In this document: positions 44,218 to 53,044 of the stretch, in pieces | How positions within the stretch are numbered: the stretch's first letter is position 1 | Layout of the letters: the number at the start of each line of letters is the position of its first letter | Assembly (NCBI GenBank): GCA_016838895.1 | Contig: JAEKNU010000023.1 | Span: forward strand, 1-59,060 | From: Chloroflexota bacterium | GTDB taxonomy: Bacteria; Chloroflexota; Anaerolineae; Anaerolineales; Anaerolineaceae | Reading direction: 5' to 3' | DNA: 59,060 nt | Notes under the pieces: generated by a model | Seen by the model: only the letters and a program-made list of their open reading frames with translations | Databases searched by the model: none | Told to the model about the DNA's origin: nothing | Made by a program: the position numbers and the translations under genes

Positions 44218-45819
44218 TTGGTCTGGCAATATGTTTACCTGATCTTATTGTATGCGTCAGCAGCAATATCTATTGCTATTGCTGTATATGCCTGGCGGAA
44301 TCGCAGTCGTTCGGGGCTGCTTTACTTTACTTTTATGATGCTGGCAGTAGCTGAATACACGCTCACAGCAGGTCTGATGTCGTCGGCTGCTACACCTGCA
44401 GGGGCTGTATCCTGGGTGCATTTCCATTACTTTGGATTAACCAGCATGGTGGCATTTTTTATTGCTTTTGTCATTCAATTCACCGGTTATGGAAAATGGC
44501 TAAATAAATATACCTTGTTTATTATTTTTGCAATTCCTGTTATTACACAAATCATTATTGAAACAAATTGGCTGCATCACTGGTTTATACAAGAAATTGC
44601 CTTCGAACAAGATGGCATCTTGATGGGGTTAGCAACGATTCGATACGGTGGTTTTTTCTGGTTCCATACCTTGTATAACTATGGATTGGTATTACTGGCA
44701 ATGGTTTTAATGATCGTTATGTCTGTTCGATCCTTCAAGTTATATCGGATGCAATCATTGACCTTGTTCATTGCTGTTTTGGCACCCGTATTGGGCAGTA
44801 TTAATGATTCAAAAGTGTTTATGGCAGGTTTTCCATATCCAATTGTGCCGATCAGTTTTTCCTTGATGGGCGTGCTAATTGCCTGGAATGTTTTTCGAAA
44901 TCAGATGCTTAACATTATTCCGGTTGCGCGTGATGTATTGATCGAAAGCATGTCAGACAGTTTAATCGTGCTGGATGCATCGGCAAATGTGATTGATATT
45001 AACCCCACGGCTTTACAGTTATTAGAACGAGAAGCCAGTCAGATTATTGGCAAACCCATTGGGCAAATTTTTAGCAGATGACCCGAAAGTTTAAAGCGAT
45101 TTCGCGGATTGCAGCAGGCACAAGGAGAGATCAGTGTCGTACATAATGGCAAACAAGTATTTTACGACGTTAAAATATCCCCTCTCAGGAATCGGAAAGG
45201 TAAATTGAACGGGCAAATTGTAATTTTACGAGATATTACCCAGCGCGTCTTGGCACAGGTTCAGGTTCAGGAAGCATTAAAAAATGTTCAACAGCTAAAG
45301 GAACAACTATATAAAAACAGTATTCACGATGCCCTGACAGGGATGTACAATCGGCGCTATCTGGATGAAGTATTGCCGCGTGAAATTGCAAATGCGGAAC
45401 GGTCACACAGCCCGATCAGTTTTGTAATGATGGATATTGATCATTTTAAAACGATTAATGATACCTACGGTCATGCTGCGGGTGATATGGTTTTGCAGAA
45501 ATTGTCAGAATTTTTTAAAAAACATATTCGCGTAGGAGATCTGATATTCCGATATGGCGGAGAAGAATTTTTGGCGCTCCTGATAAACACCACGATAGAA
45601 TCTGCATTACATTTTGCTGAACGATGGCAGCAGTCCTTGCCGGAATGCTGTATCAATATTGATGGAAAAGAGATCAAAATCACCATATCAATGGGCATTG
45701 CAGAATTCAAAAAGCATGGCATAACGAGCGAGGAAGTACTGCATGCGGCAGATAGAGCATTGTATCAAGCGAAATCTCAGGGACGAAACTGCATAACCCT
45801 CTGGGATGTTGATCAATAA
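44218..45819 (+). pseudogene. 7TM-PAS-GGDEF diguanylate cyclase split by an in-frame TGA
   Basis: From TTG 44218 (AAGGA at 44206-44210, 7 nt upstream) the frame encodes seven hydrophobic segments of the HisKA_7TM type, a PAS domain from about 240 (LIESMSDSLIVLDASANVIDINPTALQLLE), then a TGA stop at 45079-45081, and without a frame change the remaining PAS part and a GGDEF domain (RYGGEEF, with a conserved inhibitory RVGD site five residues upstream). The two halves join as ...IGQIFSR-stop-PESLKRF.... The stop is likely TGG to TGA. If real, the membrane sensor half is made without its cyclase; the second half could start within the frame. A sequencing error is possible. Confidence 0.85.
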
Positions 45820-45973
45820 AGATCAATGTAGCGGGGTTTTTCAAAATCGTTGTATCATCTCAAAAGATTGGGATTCTAAACTGAATATGCTATTATAGAG
45901 GGGAATTTTTCCAGCGCGCAGATAAGACATTATTCCTTTATTGGTTTATACCAGCTGAAATTGGAGATTTGAT

Positions 45974-47254
45974 ATGTCGCATCATACTTTGAAATCAGGT
46001 TATACCGAATTAGTCGAGCGGTTGAACCGCTTCCCACAAGGTGCCCCGCCTTCAGAATCCCTATATAAAATTTTATCCATGCTTTTTAACGAAAAAGAAG
46101 CTGAACTGGTTGCATTGCTGCCCATTAAACCATTCACTGCCACAAAAGCTGCGCAATGCTGGCGTATGGATGTACTTGCAGCGCGCAAAGTATTAGAGGA
46201 ATTGGCCAGCCGGGCCATATTGGTGGATTGTGAGCAAAATGGTGAGATGATGTACACGCTTCCTCCACCGATGGCCGGTTTTTTTGAATTTTCATTGATG
46301 CGCCTGCGCACGGATGTCGATCAAAAAGTGCTCAGTGAATTGTTCTATCAGTATTTGAATGTGGAAGAGGATTTTATCCGTGAACTTTTCACAGGTACGG
46401 AAACACATTTGGGTCGCGCTTTTGTGCAAGAGGCGGTACTCAGCAATGAGAATGCATTACATGTGCTGGATTATGAACGTGCAACTCAAGTGATTGAAAC
46501 TGCCAGTGCAATGGGCGTTGGCATATGCTATTGCTGCCACAAGATGGAACATGTTGGTCGCGACTGTGACGCACCAAAAGATATCTGTATGACCTTCAAC
46601 ACCAGTGCGGAATCGCTGATCCGAGCCGGATATGCTCGTGCAGTAGACGTAGGGGAAGGCAAGGATCTATTGCAAAAGGCCTATGAAAATAATTTGGTTC
46701 AGTTTGGTGAAAATGTACGAGAGCGAGTGAATTTTATTTGCAATTGCTGCGGTTGCTGCTGTGAAGCTATGATTGCCCAGAGACGATTTGGTATGTTGAA
46801 CTCGATCAACACGACCAGTTTTCTGCCAGTTGTGGATAAGGAAACTTGTACAGGCTGTGGGAAGTGTGTGGCAGCCTGTCCTGTGGAAGCCATGACGCTG
46901 GTATCAACGAACGATCCGCACGCGCCCTTACAAAAGAAAGCACACGTAGATGAGAATTTATGCCTGGGTTGTGGTGTGTGTGTGCGGACTTGCAGCAAAT
47001 CCAGCCTGAGCCTGGAGACACGCGAGGAGCGCGTGATTACACCGCTCAATTCCACGCATCGGGTGGTGATGATGGCAATCGAGCGTGGTGGTTTGCAGGA
47101 CTTGATATTTGATAACCGTGCAATGTGGAATCATCGTGCGATGGCCGCCATTCTGGGTGTAATTTTGAAGCTTCCACCCATCAAACAGATCATGGCTACT
47201 GAGCAGGTTAAATCCAGATATATGGAAGTTTTAATTCAGAAATTATCTCGATAA
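45974..47254 (+). CDS. 4Fe-4S ferredoxin-type protein with an N-terminal winged helix (426 aa)
   Basis: An N-terminal region (about 1-110) looks like a winged-helix (FTATKAAQCWRMDVLAARKVLEELASRAILVDC). A Cys-rich middle follows (GICYCCHKMEHVGRDCDAPKDIC near 180-205 and FICNCCGCCCEAM near 255), then two ferredoxin clusters, CTGCGKCVAACPVEAM (about 295-310) and CLGCGVCVRTCSK (about 333-345), giving two [4Fe-4S] sites. This layout occurs in a known but uncharacterised group of 4Fe-4S dicluster proteins with electron-transfer or redox-sensing roles. It stands alone with its own region upstream. Confidence 0.85.
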   Translation: MSHHTLKSGYTELVERLNRFPQGAPPSESLYKILSMLFNEKEAELVALLPIKPFTATKAAQCWRMDVLAARKVLEELASRAILVDCEQNGEMMYTLPPPMAGFFEFSLMRLRTDVDQKVLSELFYQYLNVEEDFIRELFTGTETHLGRAFVQEAVLSNENALHVLDYERATQVIETASAMGVGICYCCHKMEHVGRDCDAPKDICMTFNTSAESLIRAGYARAVDVGEGKDLLQKAYENNLVQFGENVRERVNFICNCCGCCCEAMIAQRRFGMLNSINTTSFLPVVDKETCTGCGKCVAACPVEAMTLVSTNDPHAPLQKKAHVDENLCLGCGVCVRTCSKSSLSLETREERVITPLNSTHRVVMMAIERGGLQDLIFDNRAMWNHRAMAAILGVILKLPPIKQIMATEQVKSRYMEVLIQKLSR

Positions 47255-47257
47255 AGC

Positions 47258-47289
47258 GAGCACCGGTCGAGGATGTTCAACCGGTGCTC
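47258..47289. terminator. Hairpin between convergent genes
   Basis: A perfect 10-bp stem (GAGCACCGGT at 47258-47267 with ACCGGTGCTC at 47280-47289). T-tracts are poor, but its place between two convergent genes suggests a terminator. Confidence 0.5.
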
Positions 47290-47332
47290 ATCGTAAAAAG
47301 GTTATGCTATCAATTGCCCGTATGGCAATAAA

Positions 47333-47827
47333 TTAACGATAACAAAATATCATTGTATGGGTGCTTGTTTGAACATCCTGATTTTTGTTTTCAACATAAA
47401 TTCGATATTCAATATTAACCCCCATAAGTCCTGGCGCAAAGTCTTTTTCCTTGGGCATTTCAGTACCAGCATCCACCTCTAAATAATAATCGCCAACACC
47501 CCCAGATGTAACCAAATTGTCAGGTATCATATTTATTTCATGATATGGACCATAAATTGGATCAAGCCCAAGCGGTCCGCGTACTGATTCAGGAATGACA
47601 TAGCGATAGCGAAGCCAAACTCTATTAATTTGCCCGGATTTATCATCGACTGTTGTGGCAAATTTTATCACTCTGCTTTCACCTTCTACTGGACAAGCGC
47701 CATAATTATGCGTGTTATATAGCCAGACTGTATTGTCTTTGATTGTGATCGGCGAGCAAGCGGATACTGTGAATACGATGATGATGAATACAAACAATAT
47801 TTTTGTTCCAATTGTTTTATTCTTCAT
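47333..47827 (-). CDS. Small lipoprotein with a Cys-bracketed beta domain (164 aa)
   Basis: From ATG 47827 with AGGGAGA upstream. The signal peptide ends TVSAC, a lipobox. The mature part is one beta-rich domain that begins at WLYNTHNYGACP, continues IKFATTVDDKSGQINRVWLRYRY and DYYLEVDAG, and closes with a cysteine just before the end (MIFCYR). The same C..C bracketed pattern recurs in the 593-residue lipoprotein. Last gene of the lipoprotein run, 23 nt after the protease-like gene. Confidence 0.78.
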   Translation of the reverse strand: MKNKTIGTKILFVFIIIVFTVSACSPITIKDNTVWLYNTHNYGACPVEGESRVIKFATTVDDKSGQINRVWLRYRYVIPESVRGPLGLDPIYGPYHEINMIPDNLVTSGGVGDYYLEVDAGTEMPKEKDFAPGLMGVNIEYRIYVENKNQDVQTSTHTMIFCYR

Positions 47828-47850
47828 AAGATTCTCCCTATTAAAACGGA

Positions 47851-49281
47851 TTACGGAGCAACAAAAACTGGCAAAGATGGATCCCCCAGTAACAATATTG
47901 TTTGCCAATAGGCATATGTAGCGCCCGCCTCCCAGAAAGCTTTTCCAACGGGCTCACCCATACGCAACTCTTCATAAAACCCATACATATTATGCCCAGC
48001 ACCAGCCACAATAACTGGACCCGTTGGTGCATTATGTAGCGATTCAGTAATTGTCGGTGGGTTACCTGCATAAAACGAGCCTACGTAGCAGGCAGCTGGT
48101 TCATAAAATGGAATGATATTATTAAATTTTAAATCAGCAATGCCAATACACTCATTCTCATCCATATACATACAATAATAGTATCCATGATAAAGGGTAA
48201 ATACAGCACCGTCATAATTCAGGAGTTTGTCAAAAAATACTTTTACGTCTTCCGGATTCCAAATATCTATGACCTGAAACTCAGTTTCTAACCAAGGGGC
48301 ATTTTCATTAAATAATCGTGATCGGGTTACTTCAGAATCAATATAACAAGAAGCAAATGCTTTTTCCCCTCGATATTCCGTGGGAGGCCAATTGCATCCC
48401 GTCGATTCAGGGTGATAGAATTCCTTCTCCTCACTAAACAGAATCTTATCCGTTGGTGAATAAGAGAGTGTTTTTGTTGTAATATTCTGTACAGCTTTCG
48501 GAGTACGAACAGACCAACGCCCTAAAAAAATTGTGGCATCAAAAGTTCCCTGTCCGTATTTCTGAAAGGGTACAGGATTTAATCCGGTATTCTCCGGATC
48601 CCAATCACGATCTTCAACATAGTACGCATCAGATGGCAGAACATCACCTTCTGCTTCAAAATTTGAGCGGCGAAAATATCCTGTGGGTACATTCCAGATA
48701 TCTCCCAGGTCATATGAAGCTAGCACACCATCAACTTTGTTATTGTCTGGATCAATTTCTGTATCCCCGACCAGAAGAACATACAAGGTTTCTGTACTGG
48801 AGCTATCTCGCCTGATTGTATGCATCCCAGTTTTCATTCTTTCAGCCATGTGACGTCCTTCAAATGTTTCATCCAACCAATCCACCATAACCAACCCCAC
48901 CCGGAAACCATTTTGAACTTTCCATGCAATAAAGGGTTCCAAACTAGTAACAAAATACGGTCTGGTAACAATAAGGAAATCAATTTCCATATTCTCTTCG
49001 AGGCATTCATCATCGATACAAACGGGTTGACCCAGTTCGGCGATTTCTTCTTGTACTGGCTCTGCCTCTGTGGAATCATTCTGGTCTGATTCCTGCACAG
49101 TAGCTGTGATTTTTACAGGCGTAATATTTTTTGATGGTGGTGAAGACGTAAGAGTTATTGTGCTAACTGGCGCATCATTTTGCGGAACCGGTATGACAAT
49201 AGAAGATGGCATGCTGCAAGCCATAATAATAGACAGCATGATGATCAGATATATCGTATAAGAAAATTTCTTTTTCTTCAT
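47851..49281 (-). CDS. Gingipain-like (C25/clan CD) lipoprotein peptidase
   Basis: 476 residues. Lipobox IIMAC (C22), then an acidic Thr/Ser linker to about residue 95. The catalytic region resembles C25 gingipains: MEIDFLIVTRPYFVTSLEPFIAWKVQNGFRV, then TLYVLLVGDTEI, a His in LYHGYYY and a Cys in EPAACYVGSF with the later GPVIVAGAGHNMYGF. These give the His-Cys dyad of clan CD. It is likely surface-anchored and cleaves proteins or processes its co-operonic lipoproteins. No C-terminal sorting domain was found. Distant relation, so activity is inferred. Confidence 0.72.
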   Translation of the reverse strand: MKKKKFSYTIYLIIMLSIIMACSMPSSIVIPVPQNDAPVSTITLTSSPPSKNITPVKITATVQESDQNDSTEAEPVQEEIAELGQPVCIDDECLEENMEIDFLIVTRPYFVTSLEPFIAWKVQNGFRVGLVMVDWLDETFEGRHMAERMKTGMHTIRRDSSSTETLYVLLVGDTEIDPDNNKVDGVLASYDLGDIWNVPTGYFRRSNFEAEGDVLPSDAYYVEDRDWDPENTGLNPVPFQKYGQGTFDATIFLGRWSVRTPKAVQNITTKTLSYSPTDKILFSEEKEFYHPESTGCNWPPTEYRGEKAFASCYIDSEVTRSRLFNENAPWLETEFQVIDIWNPEDVKVFFDKLLNYDGAVFTLYHGYYYCMYMDENECIGIADLKFNNIIPFYEPAACYVGSFYAGNPPTITESLHNAPTGPVIVAGAGHNMYGFYEELRMGEPVGKAFWEAGATYAYWQTILLLGDPSLPVFVAP

Positions 49282-49301
49282 TGTTACAACTCCAAATCAG
49301 A

Positions 49302-49353
49302 TAAATCCCGGCAGCTTCAGCAAAATTTACTGGTAAATTACTGCCGGGATTTA
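49302..49353 (-). terminator. Hairpin between two lipoprotein genes
   Basis: TAAATCCCGGCAG at 49302-49314 pairs with CTGCCGGGATTTA at 49341-49353, a 13-bp stem with a 26-nt loop. It lies between the 311-residue gene and the gingipain-like gene. It may be an internal terminator or processing site that lowers expression of the last two genes. Confidence 0.5.
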
Positions 49354-49366
49354 TCGTTATGCCTGA

Positions 49367-50302
49367 TTATTCACCACAATATTCAAAACTTTTTGTGCTG
49401 GTGCCAGACCAACTTTCATTATTCAAACTATCAAGGGATCGGACTTTGTATTCAATTGAACCTGCAAAACCGTCTGTATCTATACCAACCTGACTTACCC
49501 ATTGATCACCATACTGATTCATCAGGATCCATGCCCAACCTTCTTCATTTTTGTTGAACCAGAATTCTGCCCAGGAAACACCCGAAGGATCACTCAGATA
49601 AGCTTCCCCATAAATTGAACAACCTTCCCAAAATGTGCCAACACTATTGACTGTTGGACCGCTGGTATCTGCAGGCGGGATATACTCTTCTGTAGGGGTC
49701 GCTGTATTGGTAGGCCACGGTGTAAAGGTGTGGGTTGCTATGGGTGGATTCGTCGATGTTTTTGTTGGTGTCTTTGTAGGTGTTTCAGTAAATGTAGGTG
49801 TAGCGGTTTCTGTTATTGTTGGGGAAGTTGTTTCCTCTGTAGAAACCGGAGTTTTTGTAGCGTTGGTATCGGGTTTCTCCTCGGGGTTACAACTCACGAT
49901 GCAAAAACGGATTGAACTACTTGCACCTGAAGTATTCTCGGCTTCTAACATATATTCCCCTTCTGCTGGCGGCATCCATTCTTGTTCCAAGCGAACCATC
50001 CGATTACTTCCATCAGAACTTAGCCCTTCAACTGCAAGGATGGGTTGTGCTTCGCCATTGAGCTGTAATTGGATCGTAGAAACACCCTCTGATGCAGTAG
50101 CATACGTCACAACGGTAACCGTATCATTGGGTAAAACCTGACCGTTTTGGGGATATTCGATCCACAATTGTGTGCCACCGTTATTATTTTCAGAAGACGG
50201 TAACTGACCCACTGCTAAACCGTCGCAATTACTTGATAAAAATGTAACTGCAATTAAGGTCATCAGTACAGTAAACTTTTTAAGGATAAACTTCTGTTTC
50301 AT
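49367..50302 (-). CDS. Lipoprotein with two Ig-like domains and a Thr/Pro linker (311 aa)
   Basis: Lipobox FLSSNC (C26). An Ig-like domain follows (about 45-135; LWIEYPQNGQVLPNDTVTVV and SGASSSIRFC), a long Thr/Pro/Glu linker (TPTFTETPTKTPTK), and a second beta domain from about 215 to the end, with a Cys pair bracketing it (WEGCSIYGEAYLSDPSGVSWAEFWFN ... FEYCGE). AGGAGACA precedes the start. Third of five lipoprotein genes. Binding function is likely, ligand unknown. Confidence 0.75.
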   Translation of the reverse strand: MKQKFILKKFTVLMTLIAVTFLSSNCDGLAVGQLPSSENNNGGTQLWIEYPQNGQVLPNDTVTVVTYATASEGVSTIQLQLNGEAQPILAVEGLSSDGSNRMVRLEQEWMPPAEGEYMLEAENTSGASSSIRFCIVSCNPEEKPDTNATKTPVSTEETTSPTITETATPTFTETPTKTPTKTSTNPPIATHTFTPWPTNTATPTEEYIPPADTSGPTVNSVGTFWEGCSIYGEAYLSDPSGVSWAEFWFNKNEEGWAWILMNQYGDQWVSQVGIDTDGFAGSIEYKVRSLDSLNNESWSGTSTKSFEYCGE

Positions 50303-50318
50303 TTGCTTTGTCTCCTGT

Positions 50319-53003
50319 TTATTCCATTGATTTTATCTTATTGAAACGCATATCGAAGCTGTTATTTTCTTCGTTTTGATCAACATAGTTTGATGTCTTT
50401 GGATTCTCATAATAACCCGGATCAACAATGAAAATCGTCGTACCGATATCACACTGAGATTTATGACTCTTGAATATTTCTCCACCCATAGTACGACTAT
50501 AAAAATCATCAAGGTTATCATGAATGTGAATCCATTGAGGTAAATTCGATTGTACATTTACTGTATGGGATTGGTCCCAAGGATTAATTGAATGGTTTTC
50601 ACCATTTGTACATATATCTCCCCAACTTGCTACTATTCTAAATGAATTATTGGGTAGATCGTCTGGCCCCAGGTTTTCAACGTAGGCAAAAAGTTGACCA
50701 CCCGCACTTGCTATTCGGGTTACCGCGATATCTGAGTGTGGTTTTACAATTCCGCCATCATTGGAACTGCTTACAATTGGTTGCTGGGCGGCTAATAGAT
50801 TTATATTTACTTCACATGATCCATCAGTTGACCGAATGGTTGTACTCCATTGATCCTTTGCCCAGGAGGTGAGTGGGGGCAGAATTGCTCCTCCACTACA
50901 TATACTGTCTTGGGAGACATAACCTTTTTTATCTATACCGGAAACTGCGAAACCGACTGTTAGAAATTCTTTTTTGCCTAAAACAATACCAAAAGAATTG
51001 TTTGGTAACCGTTCATCAAAAACCCATTTCGAAAAATCATAACTGTTTTCCTGTACCCAATAGGCATTAGATGATCTGCGATGCTGGTTTACGTAGACTT
51101 TGACTTGAACACCAGTCGTTGCATCACCAGATAAATCATTGAACGTAATATCGGAAAATTCTACGCCTGCAATTCCATAAGCTGCTTCAGTGTTCCCGCT
51201 GATCGGATTACTGGGAGCTGATTCACCCTTGCGACCATAGGCGCTGACTTGATAGCGATATACACATCCCATTGGTTCACTTCTGAATGTGATTTCAGTG
51301 GTTTGATTTTGGGCAGTAATCATTTCGGGAACATAGAACTTTGAATCCATCCCAGGACAACTATAGCTGCGATAAAGGATATAACCATCAATGGATTTGG
51401 AATCACCACTCCAGTCCCAGGTTATTCTTCGTGATATTGTTGTGGTTTGTTGAATACGCAAATTTGTTGGGGCAGGGATTGTACTACTTGTACCTTTTCC
51501 AGTCCAACGTACATCTTCTATCCAGATTCTGTACTCAACTTTGAATTGATCATTTTCGGCAGTGTAATAATTATCTACTTTTGTATCTATATCTTTTGGA
51601 CGGTGAGCATTATATGCCTCCCCTAAATTAACCGGGTGCCCATTCATAGTTGCAGTAGTTGCTGATGCCCAAAATTTCACAAGGATTCTTCCATCCGAAT
51701 TTAATAACAATGCAGAGGAAACGGGGACAACTTCATCTTCCATTCCCCACTTTCCACTTGGATTATATTGTCCCTGAGGTGTTGGTAATCTACGACCAGG
51801 GCTATCATTCACACTGTACCATAGCGCAGCATATCCATTACTTGCTTGCTTGGTAATTACATTAAGAATTTGAATATGGGCATACTGCACAGATTCAGGA
51901 TCGCCTATACAGTTCTTATCCGGGTCAACCTGAACCGTAAAGAAACTGCTTTCCGCAATTGTTTTCTGCTGATTCTGTGGATCTTGTCCACTTCCAATTG
52001 CCCCAACGGAGTACATATACTTGCCAGGAGCAGTTACTTCATCGGTAAAACTTGTCACATCTGCGGACAAGGTCTTAATTGGTTTTGAGGTAATTTCATC
52101 AGGGAGATGACGTCTAAAGATGGTATAAGCAGATTCACTGGTCGCATTATCTGACCATGAAAGAGATACCTTACATCCAGTTGCGACAGCGTTTATTCCC
52201 GTAGGAGCAGCGAGTCCCGGATTTATTTTGTTTTGTGGAGGTTGGAATTTTGGAAAGAAATTCGGAATAAGCTGGTTATTCTGCGCTGCAATACCAATAG
52301 CCTTTCCTGGATCGAGGGGATTAATTCCAGGCAAAACCTGATTATTTACTGGTGCAGGTGGTTGTGCTGGTTTTGGAACTGGCGGTAGTACGCCAGGTAT
52401 GCCAGGGATTGCAATTGGCTGCCCGGAATTTGGTTTAGATTTAATTCCAGGATTTGCTTGCATAATATCAGTAACTGAACGTCCTGTTACAGCCGCGATA
52501 TCTTCAATTTCCTGCCCTTCCTGTGAAATATAATTTACTGTTACTGGAGTAACAATGGCTTGATTCTCAGATACAGTTACACTTATTGCAAGTGATTCGC
52601 CAGATGTACCCTGGCTATTATAGGCACGAGCTGTCAGTGCGTAGTTGCCTGATTGTGTACCCATCATGCCATAACTTAAGACAAGTGGTGTAACGCCATC
52701 TACCTCAGTTTCTGGGGCTTCCTGGGATAGAACCAGGAAATCATCCACCCATAACTCCAAACGGGAAACGCCCAGGTCATCACTAGCTGTTACATAGACA
52801 GGGAAAGTCTCTCCAAGATCGATGTATTTACCGGGTGCAGGATCCTGAATGGTGACAATGGGTCCTGGTAAAAATTCTTGTCCAATTTCAGCACTAGTAT
52901 TAGTGTCGGGACTAAAGGCTGGAAAGTTACATGCCAAACTGGTAATTAGTAATATTGTAAGTATCCAGAGCACTCGTTTTTGAAATCCAGAATAATTTTT
53001 CAT
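50319..53003 (-). CDS. Multidomain lipoprotein: Ig-like, LysM, fibronectin III, CARDB-like (894 aa)
   Basis: Lipobox TSLAC (C25). In order: an Ig-like domain (about 48-150); a LysM-type segment (YISQEGQEIEDIAAVTGRSVTDIMQANPGIK near 157-187); a Pro/Asn-rich linker; two fibronectin type III domains (about 267-365 and 505-608); and a C-terminal beta domain like CARDB. LysM suggests peptidoglycan or chitin-like glycan contact. Fibronectin III domains are common in surface polysaccharide-active proteins. No catalytic domain was found. GGAG-like ribosome site just upstream of the start. Confidence 0.78.
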   Translation of the reverse strand: MKNYSGFQKRVLWILTILLITSLACNFPAFSPDTNTSAEIGQEFLPGPIVTIQDPAPGKYIDLGETFPVYVTASDDLGVSRLELWVDDFLVLSQEAPETEVDGVTPLVLSYGMMGTQSGNYALTARAYNSQGTSGESLAISVTVSENQAIVTPVTVNYISQEGQEIEDIAAVTGRSVTDIMQANPGIKSKPNSGQPIAIPGIPGVLPPVPKPAQPPAPVNNQVLPGINPLDPGKAIGIAAQNNQLIPNFFPKFQPPQNKINPGLAAPTGINAVATGCKVSLSWSDNATSESAYTIFRRHLPDEITSKPIKTLSADVTSFTDEVTAPGKYMYSVGAIGSGQDPQNQQKTIAESSFFTVQVDPDKNCIGDPESVQYAHIQILNVITKQASNGYAALWYSVNDSPGRRLPTPQGQYNPSGKWGMEDEVVPVSSALLLNSDGRILVKFWASATTATMNGHPVNLGEAYNAHRPKDIDTKVDNYYTAENDQFKVEYRIWIEDVRWTGKGTSSTIPAPTNLRIQQTTTISRRITWDWSGDSKSIDGYILYRSYSCPGMDSKFYVPEMITAQNQTTEITFRSEPMGCVYRYQVSAYGRKGESAPSNPISGNTEAAYGIAGVEFSDITFNDLSGDATTGVQVKVYVNQHRRSSNAYWVQENSYDFSKWVFDERLPNNSFGIVLGKKEFLTVGFAVSGIDKKGYVSQDSICSGGAILPPLTSWAKDQWSTTIRSTDGSCEVNINLLAAQQPIVSSSNDGGIVKPHSDIAVTRIASAGGQLFAYVENLGPDDLPNNSFRIVASWGDICTNGENHSINPWDQSHTVNVQSNLPQWIHIHDNLDDFYSRTMGGEIFKSHKSQCDIGTTIFIVDPGYYENPKTSNYVDQNEENNSFDMRFNKIKSME

Positions 53004-53044
53004 CAGTATTTTCTCTCCTCAAATTTGATGATTTTTAATTAACT

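Noticed and set aside
45079..45081. TGA recoding as Trp or selenocysteine
   Set aside because: TGA is used as a normal stop in several intact genes here (for example the ATGA junctions at 7614, 8426 and 34107), and no SECIS-like structure was seen.
49635..50141. A 168-residue plus-strand frame rich in Val and Gly
   Set aside because: It is the mirror image of the Thr/Pro-rich linker of the minus-strand lipoprotein.
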